A DNA stretch of 64,000 bases from an uncultured Bacillota bacterium (lineage in GTDB: Bacteria > Bacillota > Clostridia > Lachnospirales > Lachnospiraceae). A program made the position numbers and the translations under genes. The notes under the pieces are model-generated. The model was given only the letters and a program-made list of their open reading frames with translations, did not search any database and was not told where the DNA came from. Positions 52,363 to 61,245 of the stretch are shown here, in pieces (within the stretch, counting starts at the first letter, position 1; every line of letters begins with the position of its first letter). Location of the stretch: the NCBI GenBank assembly GCA_958352855.1, contig CATWQE010000003.1, forward strand, positions 42,185 through 106,184, given 5' to 3'.

Positions 52363-54045
52363 TTATCCTATTAACACATCTTTCCCACAAAATGCAAATC
52401 CGTATTTGCGAATCCTGTCTGCCGGAATTCCTTTTTGCAATAAGACCGTTTCGTATTTTTTTATTTCAATCTGGTTCAGCGCCTTCCGAACTGTATCCGC
52501 CAGTGAAGTTTCTACATCTGGATCAAAAACTTTAAATTCCAGAATTATAGCATAGTCCTTTTTATTCTGAGGTTCTAACAGGACATCATATCTTCCAAAA
52601 CCGCTTTCACGATTAGAGGTAATCACATAACGCCCTTCCAGTTCCACCATAAGTCCTAACACAAATCCATGATAAAATCTCTCCGGCTGCTGTTCCGCTG
52701 ATGGCCTTTTCCCTGTATCAAAGCAACTGAACGTAGTTAGCGCCACCCTGTTCATATAAACATTCATAGCTTTCAAATCCCCTTGCAATAAGGATTTTAT
52801 AAAATCATTGTAGCTGGATGATGCCTGAGCAAACCAATTAGAAACCATGTTACGAAACATAAGCATAACTTCAAAATTCGTAATCTGCAGTTCATAAATT
52901 CGTTTCCAGCCATATTTTTTTTCGATTTGAAAGCCCAGAACCTTCAAATATCCGCTTGCCAGAAGCAAACTCCAAAGCGCATTTTCTTCCCTGTCTAACT
53001 GTTCAAATGCAATTTGTTCATCAATTTCCGCATAAATGCTCTGCCCTTTTACTAATTTTTCAAAAGTTTCTTTCAGGTATTTATCCCCTTGCTGAATTAA
53101 TTGACCAACCAGTGTATTGCTGCTGGTATTTGTCCAATAAGGTCCTACTGTCTTTTTATCAAGATAGTTGATAATTGACCAGGGGTTATAAATATCTGTA
53201 TGAGAGCCAAAGCAAAAACCATCATACCAATATTTCACTTCTTCTTTTTTGTCAGCAAATCCATAGTTCTCTAATGTATCAAAAACTTCCTGTTCTGTAA
53301 ATCCAAAGGCATCTGCATACTTCTCTGAGGTTGTGGTCACTACTTCCAGATTATTCAAATCAGAAAAAATTGATTCCTTGCTGATTCTCGTTATCCCTGT
53401 CATAATCCCTCGTTCCAAATACGGATTATTCTTAAAAGTAGCATTAAAAAGGCTTCTGGTAAAAGTAATTAGTTCCTGCCAGTACCCTCCGGTATACGCC
53501 TCTAGCACAGGTGTATCATACTCATCCAGTAAAATAATTACTTTTTTTCCATAATATCGGAACAAATAGCCAGACAGTCTTCTTATGGCAATGGATATCT
53601 CGGAATCCTCCATAGAAGAGGACACCTTATAAAAATATTCTTTTTCTCTCTGATTCAGCAGTTCTCCCTCTGCAAGAAAATCATAATGATTATACAAATC
53701 AACGATAATTTCGCATATTTTATTCCTTACCTGTTGAAAAGAATTTTCCTTAATATCAGAAAAGCTTATGGAAATTACCGGATATGTCCCCTGCAAATCC
53801 CGGTACTCCTGTTTTTCCCATATAGCAAGATTTTCAAACAATCCTGCATCCTTATGCTCTACAGAGAAAAAATACTCCACCATGCTCATGGTCAATGTTT
53901 TTCCGAAGCGTCTCGGTCTGGTGATTAACGTAACTTTATCTTTTGTATTCCACCACTCCTCTATAAAGTGGGTTTTATCAATATAAAAGGTATTTAGTGT
54001 CTGAATTTCCCCAAAATCCTGGAGACCAATACTTACTGTTTTCAT
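52363..54045 (-). CDS. AAA-ATPase-like protein with PD-(D/E)XK nuclease domain
   Basis: GAAGGTG seven bases before the ATG at 54045 sets the start. The 560-residue protein has an N-terminal AAA_ATPase-like (PF09820) domain with Walker A RPRRFGKTLTM (about 44-54) and Walker B VIILLDEYDTP (about 173-183), and a C-terminal PDDEXK_9-type domain with RYDVLLEPQ...ILEFKVFDPD. Such genes occur in many copies in gut Firmicutes and Bacteroidetes. Their role is unknown; defence or recombination has been proposed. Confidence 0.9.
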   Translation of the reverse strand: MKTVSIGLQDFGEIQTLNTFYIDKTHFIEEWWNTKDKVTLITRPRRFGKTLTMSMVEYFFSVEHKDAGLFENLAIWEKQEYRDLQGTYPVISISFSDIKENSFQQVRNKICEIIVDLYNHYDFLAEGELLNQREKEYFYKVSSSMEDSEISIAIRRLSGYLFRYYGKKVIILLDEYDTPVLEAYTGGYWQELITFTRSLFNATFKNNPYLERGIMTGITRISKESIFSDLNNLEVVTTTSEKYADAFGFTEQEVFDTLENYGFADKKEEVKYWYDGFCFGSHTDIYNPWSIINYLDKKTVGPYWTNTSSNTLVGQLIQQGDKYLKETFEKLVKGQSIYAEIDEQIAFEQLDREENALWSLLLASGYLKVLGFQIEKKYGWKRIYELQITNFEVMLMFRNMVSNWFAQASSSYNDFIKSLLQGDLKAMNVYMNRVALTTFSCFDTGKRPSAEQQPERFYHGFVLGLMVELEGRYVITSNRESGFGRYDVLLEPQNKKDYAIILEFKVFDPDVETSLADTVRKALNQIEIKKYETVLLQKGIPADRIRKYGFAFCGKDVLIG

Positions 54046-54128
54046 AGTAGAACACCTTCTTTCTGTCACTGTCTTGATTATATCCCACCTTTCCCCATTC
54101 ATGCAATCACAATTGCTCTTTTCTTTTT

Positions 54129-55850
54129 TTATTGCGTTACCGTATACAACGCATAAAAATAATCTTTCCTTTCCATTAATTTCTCAAAGCTCCCCTGCTC
54201 TACAATCCTTCCGTCCTTCATAGTAATAATCTCATCATAACGTTTAAGAAGCGAATCTTCCAAAGAATGTGTCACTACAACCCTGGTTACATCCTTAATC
54301 TCCAAAATATCAGAAACTATCTCATGTGCATTTTGTCTGTCCAAAGATGCAGTCGCCTCATCAACCAAAAGAACAGAAGCATGCTTCAACAAACTACGGG
54401 CAATAGAAATTCTCTGTTTTTCACCGCCTGAAAGTCCGCATCCGTTCTCACCACACTTATATAGCTGGCCTTTTTCCTGTATCAGTGCTTCTAATTTTGC
54501 CAATTGGAGAACATCCTGTATTTTAGAATCTGAAAATTCCTTATACATGGTAATATTTTCCCTTATAGTAGCATCAAAAACAAATACATTCTGCTGAATC
54601 ATAGAAACCAGATGATACAACGAATCTTTGCTGATTTCTTTTATGTTGTATGCATCAAAAAAAATGCTCCCCCTATAATCCTCCATTCCTCCCAGTAGCA
54701 GATTTAAAAGTGTCGATTTACCACACCCTGAACTTCCTACAATGGCATAACTTTTGCCCTTCTCCAAACTCAAGGTGATATCATGTAATACCTCTGTGTT
54801 TTCCTCATATCCAAAAGAAACATGTTCTAAAGAAATTGCAGATTTTAATTCCTCTAATTCCAATTTTCCACCCAAATCATGATGTTCTACGAGGGCTTCG
54901 GCCATCTTCTGAATCAATCCCTTAGCTGCTCCTCTACTAGCAACAAGCTGCCATATTTCCCCTATCGGTGACACAATAAAGTTCATCAAATTTACAAATA
55001 ATATAACTGTACCGGCTGTCATAGCATACTCTTTTACTACCATCCACACTCCTGCAAAAAACACACCAAACTGTGCAAACAAACTTGCTGTCATACCTAT
55101 CATGCCAACTAAGATTTTCACTTTTCTCCGTGCTAATTTACTCTGCTCTAGTTCTTGATTTTTTTCCTTCAGGAGTCTCAGTATTTCCCTTTCTGCCTGA
55201 AAACTTTTAACAACAGAAAATCCATTTAAAACATCTTTTAAAACAGAAGAAAATTTAATATTTTCCTCAGAAACATGACGCTCTATTGGTTCTAATTTAT
55301 TTCCGGTAAAAACAGATGCGACCATTGGAACAATTGTCAGCAGAACTACGATTCCTGTCAAATGCGGTGAATAAAATAACATAAGTGCAAATGCACCTAC
55401 AAAACTAATTACATTGCTGATAATCTGAAATTGACCTTCCAAATAGCCCGTCTCAATCACTTCCAAATCATTAGAAAGAGCAGAAATATAAACAGACGTA
55501 TTTTCATTTCCAAAGGATAAGATATTTTTTTCCATCAGCTTATGTAACACACAATTTTTATAATTCCTCAAAGCTATAAAAATAAATCGTGGTTTTGAAA
55601 CATAATCCATAATATAAGAACCAAAAACTAATCCTAAAAAAAGAAGGATAAAACCCGCAATCTCGCCTAAACTACTGGAATGTTCAACCCCTGAAATGGT
55701 ATCTGCCATTTCACGTATGATTAAGGAAATTCCGAAAAATAAAATACTGTTAAGAACGGTTGATATCAATGCAAGTACGAACGTCATTCTATTATGCGCA
55801 TAGAACGTTCCGGTTAAAACCTTTTTTAATTTTTCTACATCACTTTTCAT
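54129..55850 (-). CDS. ABC exporter (fused permease-ATPase)
   Basis: The start at 55850 is preceded by AAAGGAG at ten bases. The 573-residue half-transporter has about six membrane segments and an ATPase domain with Walker A GSSGCGKST, signature LSGGEKQR and Walker B LLVDEATASLD. It would act as a homodimer to export lipids, peptides or drugs. It follows the TetR gene on the same strand and carries a copy of the same operator. Confidence 0.92.
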   Translation of the reverse strand: MKSDVEKLKKVLTGTFYAHNRMTFVLALISTVLNSILFFGISLIIREMADTISGVEHSSSLGEIAGFILLFLGLVFGSYIMDYVSKPRFIFIALRNYKNCVLHKLMEKNILSFGNENTSVYISALSNDLEVIETGYLEGQFQIISNVISFVGAFALMLFYSPHLTGIVVLLTIVPMVASVFTGNKLEPIERHVSEENIKFSSVLKDVLNGFSVVKSFQAEREILRLLKEKNQELEQSKLARRKVKILVGMIGMTASLFAQFGVFFAGVWMVVKEYAMTAGTVILFVNLMNFIVSPIGEIWQLVASRGAAKGLIQKMAEALVEHHDLGGKLELEELKSAISLEHVSFGYEENTEVLHDITLSLEKGKSYAIVGSSGCGKSTLLNLLLGGMEDYRGSIFFDAYNIKEISKDSLYHLVSMIQQNVFVFDATIRENITMYKEFSDSKIQDVLQLAKLEALIQEKGQLYKCGENGCGLSGGEKQRISIARSLLKHASVLLVDEATASLDRQNAHEIVSDILEIKDVTRVVVTHSLEDSLLKRYDEIITMKDGRIVEQGSFEKLMERKDYFYALYTVTQ

Positions 55851-55874
55851 AACTCTTATTCTCCTTTTCTTTAC

Positions 55875-55895
55875 ATACATTCAGTTGGTATGTAT
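55875..55895. promoter_or_regulatory. TetR-type operator before the ABC exporter gene
   Basis: ATACAT-N9-ATGTAT is a palindrome that overlaps the 3' end of the predicted exporter promoter. Twenty of 22 bases of the surrounding TACATTC..TTGGTATGTATAT match the site before the TetR gene at 56685-56706. Confidence 0.65.
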
Positions 55896-55921
55896 ATGTT
55901 TAAAAAAAATATTGCTTTCAA
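55893..55921 (-). promoter_or_regulatory. Promoter of the ABC exporter gene
   Basis: On the minus strand TTGAAA, a 17-base spacer and CATATA lie 43 bases before the start codon and run into the operator. Confidence 0.45.
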
Positions 55922-56016
55922 CAGCATTTCAAAATCTCTATACAGTTCCAGCAAATCATCTGAGCTGAAACTGTATAAATATTCTCTCCATGAACTCAAA
56001 AACGCAACTCTTTTCT

Positions 56017-56670
56017 TTACACTGTCAATTCTCTGTTTTTCAAAAAAATTTCCATTTCTCTTAAACTATCTTCACTAAAAAGAGAAACTCCCATATGCTC
56101 AAAAAGTTCTTTTATAAAAAATATTTTATTGAACAGTTCCTCTTCAGACGCAGGATAAACAGATGGCATAAGCCAGATTTCCAACAACGGAATCAGTTCT
56201 GACAATTCTTTTGCATATTTTGTCTGTATAGAACCATCCGAAACTCCTTCTTCCATAAGCTTTAAAAAATAAGGAGATAAATACTTTCTGTTGGATTCTA
56301 ACATACTGGCCAATATATGCGGATTCTTTAATAGCGGAATAAATTTTTTAGTTATTTGGTTATTATCCTGTTTTGTCTGATTTTCCTGATTTAAAATAAT
56401 TGCTTTCTGCAATTTCTGTAACCCTGTTAATCCTGTCTCTCTTTCCACTGACAAAAATGGATTATTTTCTTCAAAAATACGTGATTCCAAGGCTCTTAGA
56501 ATGTCCTCTTTGGATTTGAAATGATGGTAAATAGCCCCTTTTGACAATCCGCCCAGTTCATTTACAATATCCTGAATCGTTGTCTCTTCATACCCCTTTG
56601 TCAAAAAAAGATTTTTAGATACATCCAATATTTTCTCAACTGTTAATTCTGGATATTTATTCCTCGACAT
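56017..56670 (-). CDS. TetR-family regulator
   Basis: AAGGGA eight bases before the ATG at 56670 sets the start; a longer frame from 56835 has no site and crosses the promoter. The 217-residue protein has the TetR helix-turn-helix (ILDVSKNLFLTKGYEETTIQDIV and LSKGAIYHHFKSKEDIL, about 13-60) and a helical ligand domain. It probably represses itself and the ABC exporter gene through the shared operator. Confidence 0.92.
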   Translation of the reverse strand: MSRNKYPELTVEKILDVSKNLFLTKGYEETTIQDIVNELGGLSKGAIYHHFKSKEDILRALESRIFEENNPFLSVERETGLTGLQKLQKAIILNQENQTKQDNNQITKKFIPLLKNPHILASMLESNRKYLSPYFLKLMEEGVSDGSIQTKYAKELSELIPLLEIWLMPSVYPASEEELFNKIFFIKELFEHMGVSLFSEDSLREMEIFLKNRELTV

Positions 56671-56684
56671 TGTACACATCCCTT

Positions 56685-56703
56685 TACATTCTTTTGGTAT
56701 GTA
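56685..56703. promoter_or_regulatory. TetR-type operator before the TetR gene
   Basis: TACAT-N9-ATGTA is a palindrome 15 bases before the start codon that abuts the -10 box. It matches the exporter site in spacing and in 20 of 22 bases. Confidence 0.65.
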
Positions 56704-56731
56704 TATTACTACATGTTTCTCTGTTTGTAAA
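56703..56731 (-). promoter_or_regulatory. Promoter of the TetR gene
   Basis: On the minus strand TTTACA, a 17-base spacer and TAATAT lie 33 bases before the start codon. The rest of the 321-base gap up to the methyltransferase gene (56671-56991) shows only AT-rich sequence and the plus-strand promoter at 56906-56934. Confidence 0.6.
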
Positions 56732-56905
56732 GTCTTTTTTCTATAAAATTTTATTTTCTGAGATATTAGGTAAGTAGATGTACCATATAATATCCAATCT
56801 ACTCTTAACAAGCACCATAAACTGTACTCATTCATTTTTAAAGTTCCACCTATTCTTTTCCTATTTTACAAAAGAATCAAATCTCCACAACCATAATGGT
56901 ATTGC

Positions 56906-56934
56906 TTGCCTGCTCCCTTTCCTTCTGTTATACT
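56906..56934 (+). promoter_or_regulatory. Promoter of the methyltransferase-asparaginase-aroC operon
   Basis: TTGCCT, a 17-base spacer and TATACT lie 58 bases before the methyltransferase start, which has AAGAAAGGA as ribosome site. Confidence 0.6.
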
Positions 56935-56991
56935 AAGAACGATACGAACACAATGACAAATATTGATATAAAAATAAGAAAGGATTCTGCC

Positions 56992-57861
56992 ATGTGGATT
57001 GCCAATCAATGGAAAGATTATGAAATCATAGATACTTCAAAAGGAGAAAAACTGGAACGCTGGGGAGATTATCTTCTGGTTCGTCCTGACCCACAGGTTA
57101 TCTGGGATACGCCCAAAACACACAAAGGCTGGAAGAAAATGAACGGTCACTACCACCGCAGCAAAAAAGGCGGCGGGGAATGGGAATTTTTTGACCTGCC
57201 AGAGCAGTGGACCATTCAGTACAAAAGCCTCACCTTTAACTTAAAACCCTTTAGCTTCAAGCATACAGGATTATTCCCGGAGCAGGCTGCCAACTGGGAC
57301 TGGTTTTCCGAAAAAATCAAACATGCCGGACGTCCCGTTAAGGTCCTGAACCTCTTTGCCTATACCGGAGGCGCAACTCTGGCTGCCGCCGCCGCCGGCG
57401 CATCGGTTACTCATGTGGATGCTTCCAAGGGCATGGTTGCCTGGGCAAAGGAAAACGCAGTATCCTCCGGTTTAAAGGATGCACCTATCCGCTGGCTTGT
57501 GGATGACTGCGTAAAATTTGTAGAAAGGGAAATCCGCAGAGGAAATAAATACGACGCTATTATCATGGACCCGCCTTCCTACGGAAGAGGACCAAAGGGA
57601 GAAATCTGGAAAATTGAGGATGCCATCCATCCTCTGATTAAACTGTGTACCCAGATTCTTTCTGAAAAGCCTTTGTTTTTCCTGGTCAATTCCTATACCA
57701 CCGGACTTGCTCCGGCAGTATTAACTTACATGCTTGCAACAGAATTAAAAAAGTTTAACGGCACTGTAGACTCCCAGGAAATCGGGCTGCCTGTAAGCCA
57801 GACAGGTCTGGTACTTCCCTGTGGCGCCTCCGGACGCTGGGAAAGCTGTGACATCTTATGA
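56992..57861 (+). CDS. Class I SAM-dependent methyltransferase (RlmI/K-like)
   Basis: The start at 56992 has AAAGGA at seven bases; the longer frame from 56896 begins in the promoter. The 289-residue protein has the SAM-binding motif NLFAYTGGATLAAAAAGA (about 120-137), the acidic VTHVDASKG and the catalytic-type MDPPSYGRG (about 194-202). This pattern is close to the 23S rRNA cytosine methyltransferases RlmI/RlmK, without their PUA domain. RNA is the probable substrate. It overlaps ansA by four bases. Confidence 0.88.
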   Translation: MWIANQWKDYEIIDTSKGEKLERWGDYLLVRPDPQVIWDTPKTHKGWKKMNGHYHRSKKGGGEWEFFDLPEQWTIQYKSLTFNLKPFSFKHTGLFPEQAANWDWFSEKIKHAGRPVKVLNLFAYTGGATLAAAAAGASVTHVDASKGMVAWAKENAVSSGLKDAPIRWLVDDCVKFVEREIRRGNKYDAIIMDPPSYGRGPKGEIWKIEDAIHPLIKLCTQILSEKPLFFLVNSYTTGLAPAVLTYMLATELKKFNGTVDSQEIGLPVSQTGLVLPCGASGRWESCDIL

Positions 57862-58883
57862 AAAAGAAAATCCTGATTATCACCACCGGCGGCACTCTGG
57901 CCTGTGTCCAGGATGAAAAAGGACTTGTTCCGGGACTTTCCAGCAGTGATATTTTATCTTACATTTCCGATATTACGGATTTATATGAGGTGGATTTCTA
58001 TGAATTGTTCCAGTTGGACAGCGCAAATATCCAGCCCTCCAACTGGCAGGCAATGGCAGAGACCATTTACGAAAAATATCAGTCTTATGACGGCATTGTG
58101 ATTTTCCATGGCACAGATACCATGGCGTATACTGCTTCTGCCCTGTCCTTTATGCTGCTGAACATCCCTATTCCTGTGGTCATTACGGGAAGTCAGCTCT
58201 CTATTTTAAATCCTCTTGCGGATGCTGTAGAGAACTGCCGCTGCGCCATTCACATGGCAGGAAGCGGTATGCCGGGAGTATTTCTGGCATTTAACCGCAA
58301 GGTCATTCTGGGAACCAGGGCATCCAAAGTCCGCACCACCAGCTTCCATGCCTTTGAAAGCATTAATTATCCCTATGTAGGTGAAATTAATTCCAGAGGC
58401 CTGGACATCCGCCGCTCCTATATTCCGGGACCAAAGGGTTCCTGCGTGCTGGAGAGAAGGCTGGAGGAAAAAGTTTTTCTCATTAAGTTAGTCCCGGGCT
58501 TTGACGGAAAAATCTTTCAATTCCTGTATGAACAGGGATACCGAGGGCTGATTATCGAAGCCTTTGGCATGGGAGGTATTCCCTCCATGTCCTCAGAAAT
58601 CATGGACGATTTACGAGATGTGATTCAAAAGGGTATGATTGTAGTTGTAAAAAGCCAATGTCCCTATGAAGGCTGCAACCTGTCTCTCTACGAAACAGGA
58701 CGTACTGCTCTGGATGCCGGTGTGTTCCAGGCAAGAGATATGAGTACAGAAGCTGTTGTTACCAAGGTTATGTGGATTTTGGGAAAACACTGGGAACGAA
58801 AAAAAATAGAAGAAATGTTCTACAAAAACCTGGCAGGCGAAATCAGCCCCCAGGAAGAGGACATGTTCTATAAAGGAGTGTAA
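57858..58883 (+). CDS. ansA: L-asparaginase (type I, cytoplasmic)
   Basis: The 341-residue enzyme hydrolyses asparagine to aspartate and ammonia. The first catalytic Thr is in ITTGGTLAC (about 7-15) and the second motif is HGTDTMAYT (about 84-92). Length and lack of a signal peptide indicate the cytoplasmic class. The ATG overlaps the previous stop (ATGA). Confidence 0.93.
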   Translation: MKKKILIITTGGTLACVQDEKGLVPGLSSSDILSYISDITDLYEVDFYELFQLDSANIQPSNWQAMAETIYEKYQSYDGIVIFHGTDTMAYTASALSFMLLNIPIPVVITGSQLSILNPLADAVENCRCAIHMAGSGMPGVFLAFNRKVILGTRASKVRTTSFHAFESINYPYVGEINSRGLDIRRSYIPGPKGSCVLERRLEEKVFLIKLVPGFDGKIFQFLYEQGYRGLIIEAFGMGGIPSMSSEIMDDLRDVIQKGMIVVVKSQCPYEGCNLSLYETGRTALDAGVFQARDMSTEAVVTKVMWILGKHWERKKIEEMFYKNLAGEISPQEEDMFYKGV

Positions 58884-58886
58884 CTG

Positions 58887-59156
58887 TTGTTAAAAAATAT
58901 TGTTATGTACTTAATTGCTGTAAATCTGCTGGCTTTTATTTCCTTTGGCGTTGATAAGCAAAAAGCCCGCACCAATCAATGGAGGATTTCGGAGAAAACC
59001 CTTCTTGGGATTGCCATCTGCGGCGGTTCCCTGGGGGCAATCTGCGGTATGCGTCTGTTTCACCACAAGACCCGCCACCCGAAATTCACTCTGGGGCTCC
59101 CCATTATCCTTATGATTCAGGCCATTGCAGCAGTAATTCTATATACCGTATTTTAA
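58887..59156 (+). CDS. DUF1294 family membrane protein
   Basis: The 89-residue protein has two membrane segments and the DUF1294 phrases FGVDKQKA, RISEKTLL, GGSLGA and HHKTRHPKF. The start is TTG at 58887 (GGAG at eight bases); an ATG six codons later is a weaker alternative. The family's function is unknown. Confidence 0.85.
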   Translation: MLKNIVMYLIAVNLLAFISFGVDKQKARTNQWRISEKTLLGIAICGGSLGAICGMRLFHHKTRHPKFTLGLPIILMIQAIAAVILYTVF

Positions 59157-59173
59157 AAAGGAGGAATGGACTT

Positions 59174-60277
59174 ATGTATGGTTCAACATTTGGAAATGTT
59201 TTGAAAATCAGTACCTGGGGAGAATCCCATGGAAAAGCCATTGGCGTAGTGATTGACGGCTGTCCTGCCGGACTTCCCCTTTGTGAAGAAGATATTCAGT
59301 GTTATCTGGACAGGCGCAAACCCGGACAGTCTAAATTTACAACTCAGCGCAAAGAAGGCGATCTGGTAGAAATCCTTTCCGGCGTTTTTGAGGGCAAAAC
59401 CACCGGAACCCCCATTTCTCTTATAGTAAGAAATCTGGATCAGCGTTCCAAAGACTACAGTGAAATTGCCAATTACTACCGCCCCGGTCATGCAGACTTA
59501 AACTATGACAGAAAATACGGATTCCGGGACTATCGTGGAGGCGGACGTTCCTCTGGCCGCGAAACGATTGGGCGTGTAGCTGCCGGTGCTGTGGCTGCAA
59601 AGCTTTTAAAAGAGCTTGGCGTAACCTTGTCTGCTTATACCTGTTCCATTGGTCCTGTAACCATTGACCGGAATGCATTTGACCCGGAAGAAATCACAAA
59701 AAATGCTTTCTATATGCCAGATGCTCAGGCTGCTGTAAAAGCAGAGGAATATCTGAAACAATGCATGAAAGAAACCAATTCTTCCGGTGGCATGGTGGAA
59801 TGTGTGATTACAGGAGTTCCTGCCGGAATCGGAGAACCTGCATTTGAAAAACTGGATGCCAGCCTTGCAAAAGCCATGTTCTCCATTGGCGCTGTCAAGG
59901 GCTTTGAAATCGGCTCCGGTATGGAAGCCGCCCGCTCCACAGGTTTACAAAACAATGATGCTTACGGAATTACTCCACAGGGCGATATTGTGAAGAAAAC
60001 CAATCACTCCGGCGGTATTACCGGCGGTATCAGCGACGGTTGTCCCATTATTTTCCGCGCTGCCTTTAAACCAACCCCTTCTATTGCCTCTCCCCAGGAA
60101 ACCGTAAACCGTCAGGGTGAAGCCATAGAAGTCCGCATAAAAGGCCGCCATGACCCCATTATCGTACCAAGAGCTGTGGTAGTAGTAGAATCCATGGCAG
60201 CCCTGGTCATCCTGGACGCCATGTTAGGCAGCATGACCACCCGCCTGGATAAAATTAAAACCTTTTTCGAAAACTAA
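59174..60277 (+). CDS. aroC: Chorismate synthase
   Basis: The 367-residue FMN-dependent enzyme makes chorismate from EPSP, the precursor of aromatic amino acids and of the p-aminobenzoate made by pabABC elsewhere in this window. GGAGGAATGGACTT precedes the ATG. Signatures: WGESHGKAIGVVIDGCPAG near the N-terminus, RPGHADLNYDRKYGFRDYRGGGRSSGRET (in pieces) and the C-terminal KGRHDPIIVPRAV. Confidence 0.97.
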   Translation: MYGSTFGNVLKISTWGESHGKAIGVVIDGCPAGLPLCEEDIQCYLDRRKPGQSKFTTQRKEGDLVEILSGVFEGKTTGTPISLIVRNLDQRSKDYSEIANYYRPGHADLNYDRKYGFRDYRGGGRSSGRETIGRVAAGAVAAKLLKELGVTLSAYTCSIGPVTIDRNAFDPEEITKNAFYMPDAQAAVKAEEYLKQCMKETNSSGGMVECVITGVPAGIGEPAFEKLDASLAKAMFSIGAVKGFEIGSGMEAARSTGLQNNDAYGITPQGDIVKKTNHSGGITGGISDGCPIIFRAAFKPTPSIASPQETVNRQGEAIEVRIKGRHDPIIVPRAVVVVESMAALVILDAMLGSMTTRLDKIKTFFEN

Positions 60278-60292
60278 CCCTATACCCCAAAA

Positions 60293-60409
60293 TGAGTTGT
60301 CATCCAAAACAACACTCAGAAATATGGATACCGTCCCGGCGAATCCGCCGAGTACGCTTTGAGACTACAGGCTCAAAGCGAACGCAGGCTGAGTCGGGAT
60401 GGTATTCAT
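60293..60409. other. Large structured intergenic element between aroC and the two-component genes
   Basis: The first stem pairs TGAGTTGT with ACAACACTCA (60293-60318). A long outer stem pairs ATGGATACCGTCCCGGC (60324-60340) with GTCGGGATGGTATTCAT (60393-60409), 14 Watson-Crick pairs plus three G-U pairs. Inside it, GCC pairs with GGC and CGCTTTGAG with CTCAAAGCG (60355-60380) around an 8-base loop. It is more GC-rich than its surroundings and has no open frame. It could be a small RNA or a dispersed repeat; a typical T-run terminator does not follow. The rest of the 254-base gap shows only AT-rich upstream sequence of the response-regulator gene. Confidence 0.6.
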
Positions 60410-60531
60410 ATTCCCAGTAGTTCTTTGGATCGATAACTCTTTTTCTTTAAAAATTCTTTCGTTTTTTCACATGAGACTTTTAAACTTTATACATTATGAT
60501 TGGTATTGTAACAAGAACAGGAGAGAACATT

Positions 60532-61245
60532 ATGGAAATGAATCACATTTTAATTGTAGAAGATGACAAAGATATCCGGGAAGGCGTAGGTATTTACCTG
60601 AAAAGTCAGGGCTATGAAGTATTTATGGCCTCAGACGGTATAGAAGGTCTGGAAACCCTGGAAAGGGAAGACATTCATCTGGCTATTGTGGATATTATGA
60701 TGCCCCGCATGGATGGAATCACCATGACCATGAAGCTCAGAGAAAAACATGATTTTCCTGTCATCATGCTTTCTGCAAAATCAGAAGAAGTAGACAAGGT
60801 CATGGGGCTGAATATTGGAGCAGATGATTACGTTACCAAGCCCTTTACCCCAATGGAACTGATGGCAAGGGTGAATTCCCAGATGCGCCGATACAAGCGC
60901 TTCATGGAAAGGCTTCAGGCAAAAGAACAGGAAAAAACAGACACTGTATATACCATGGGAGGACTTGAGGTCAATGAAAGCACCTTTGAGGTTCGGGTAG
61001 ATGATGCTCCTGTTAAACTGACTCCAATGGAGTTTAAAATCTTATTATTATTAATCAAAAATCCTGGCAGGGTTTTCTCAGCAGATGAGATTTATGAACG
61101 GGTATGGAATGAACGTGCAGTGAATACCGAAACCGTTATGGTTCACGTCAGAAATATCCGGGAAAAAATTGAGATTAACCCAAAGGAACCAAAATATTTA
61201 AAGGTGGTGTGGGGAGTTGGATACAAAATTGAAAAATTATCGTAA
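60532..61245 (+). CDS. OmpR-family response regulator (VanR-like)
   Basis: GGAGAGAACATT sets the start at 60532. The 237-residue regulator has a receiver domain with D54 as phosphoacceptor (AIVDIMMPRMDG), K at VTKPFTPMEL, and a C-terminal winged helix (TPMEFKILLLL, HVRNIREKIE, VWGVGYKIE). It overlaps the sensor kinase gene. Confidence 0.95.
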   Translation: MEMNHILIVEDDKDIREGVGIYLKSQGYEVFMASDGIEGLETLEREDIHLAIVDIMMPRMDGITMTMKLREKHDFPVIMLSAKSEEVDKVMGLNIGADDYVTKPFTPMELMARVNSQMRRYKRFMERLQAKEQEKTDTVYTMGGLEVNESTFEVRVDDAPVKLTPMEFKILLLLIKNPGRVFSADEIYERVWNERAVNTETVMVHVRNIREKIEINPKEPKYLKVVWGVGYKIEKLS

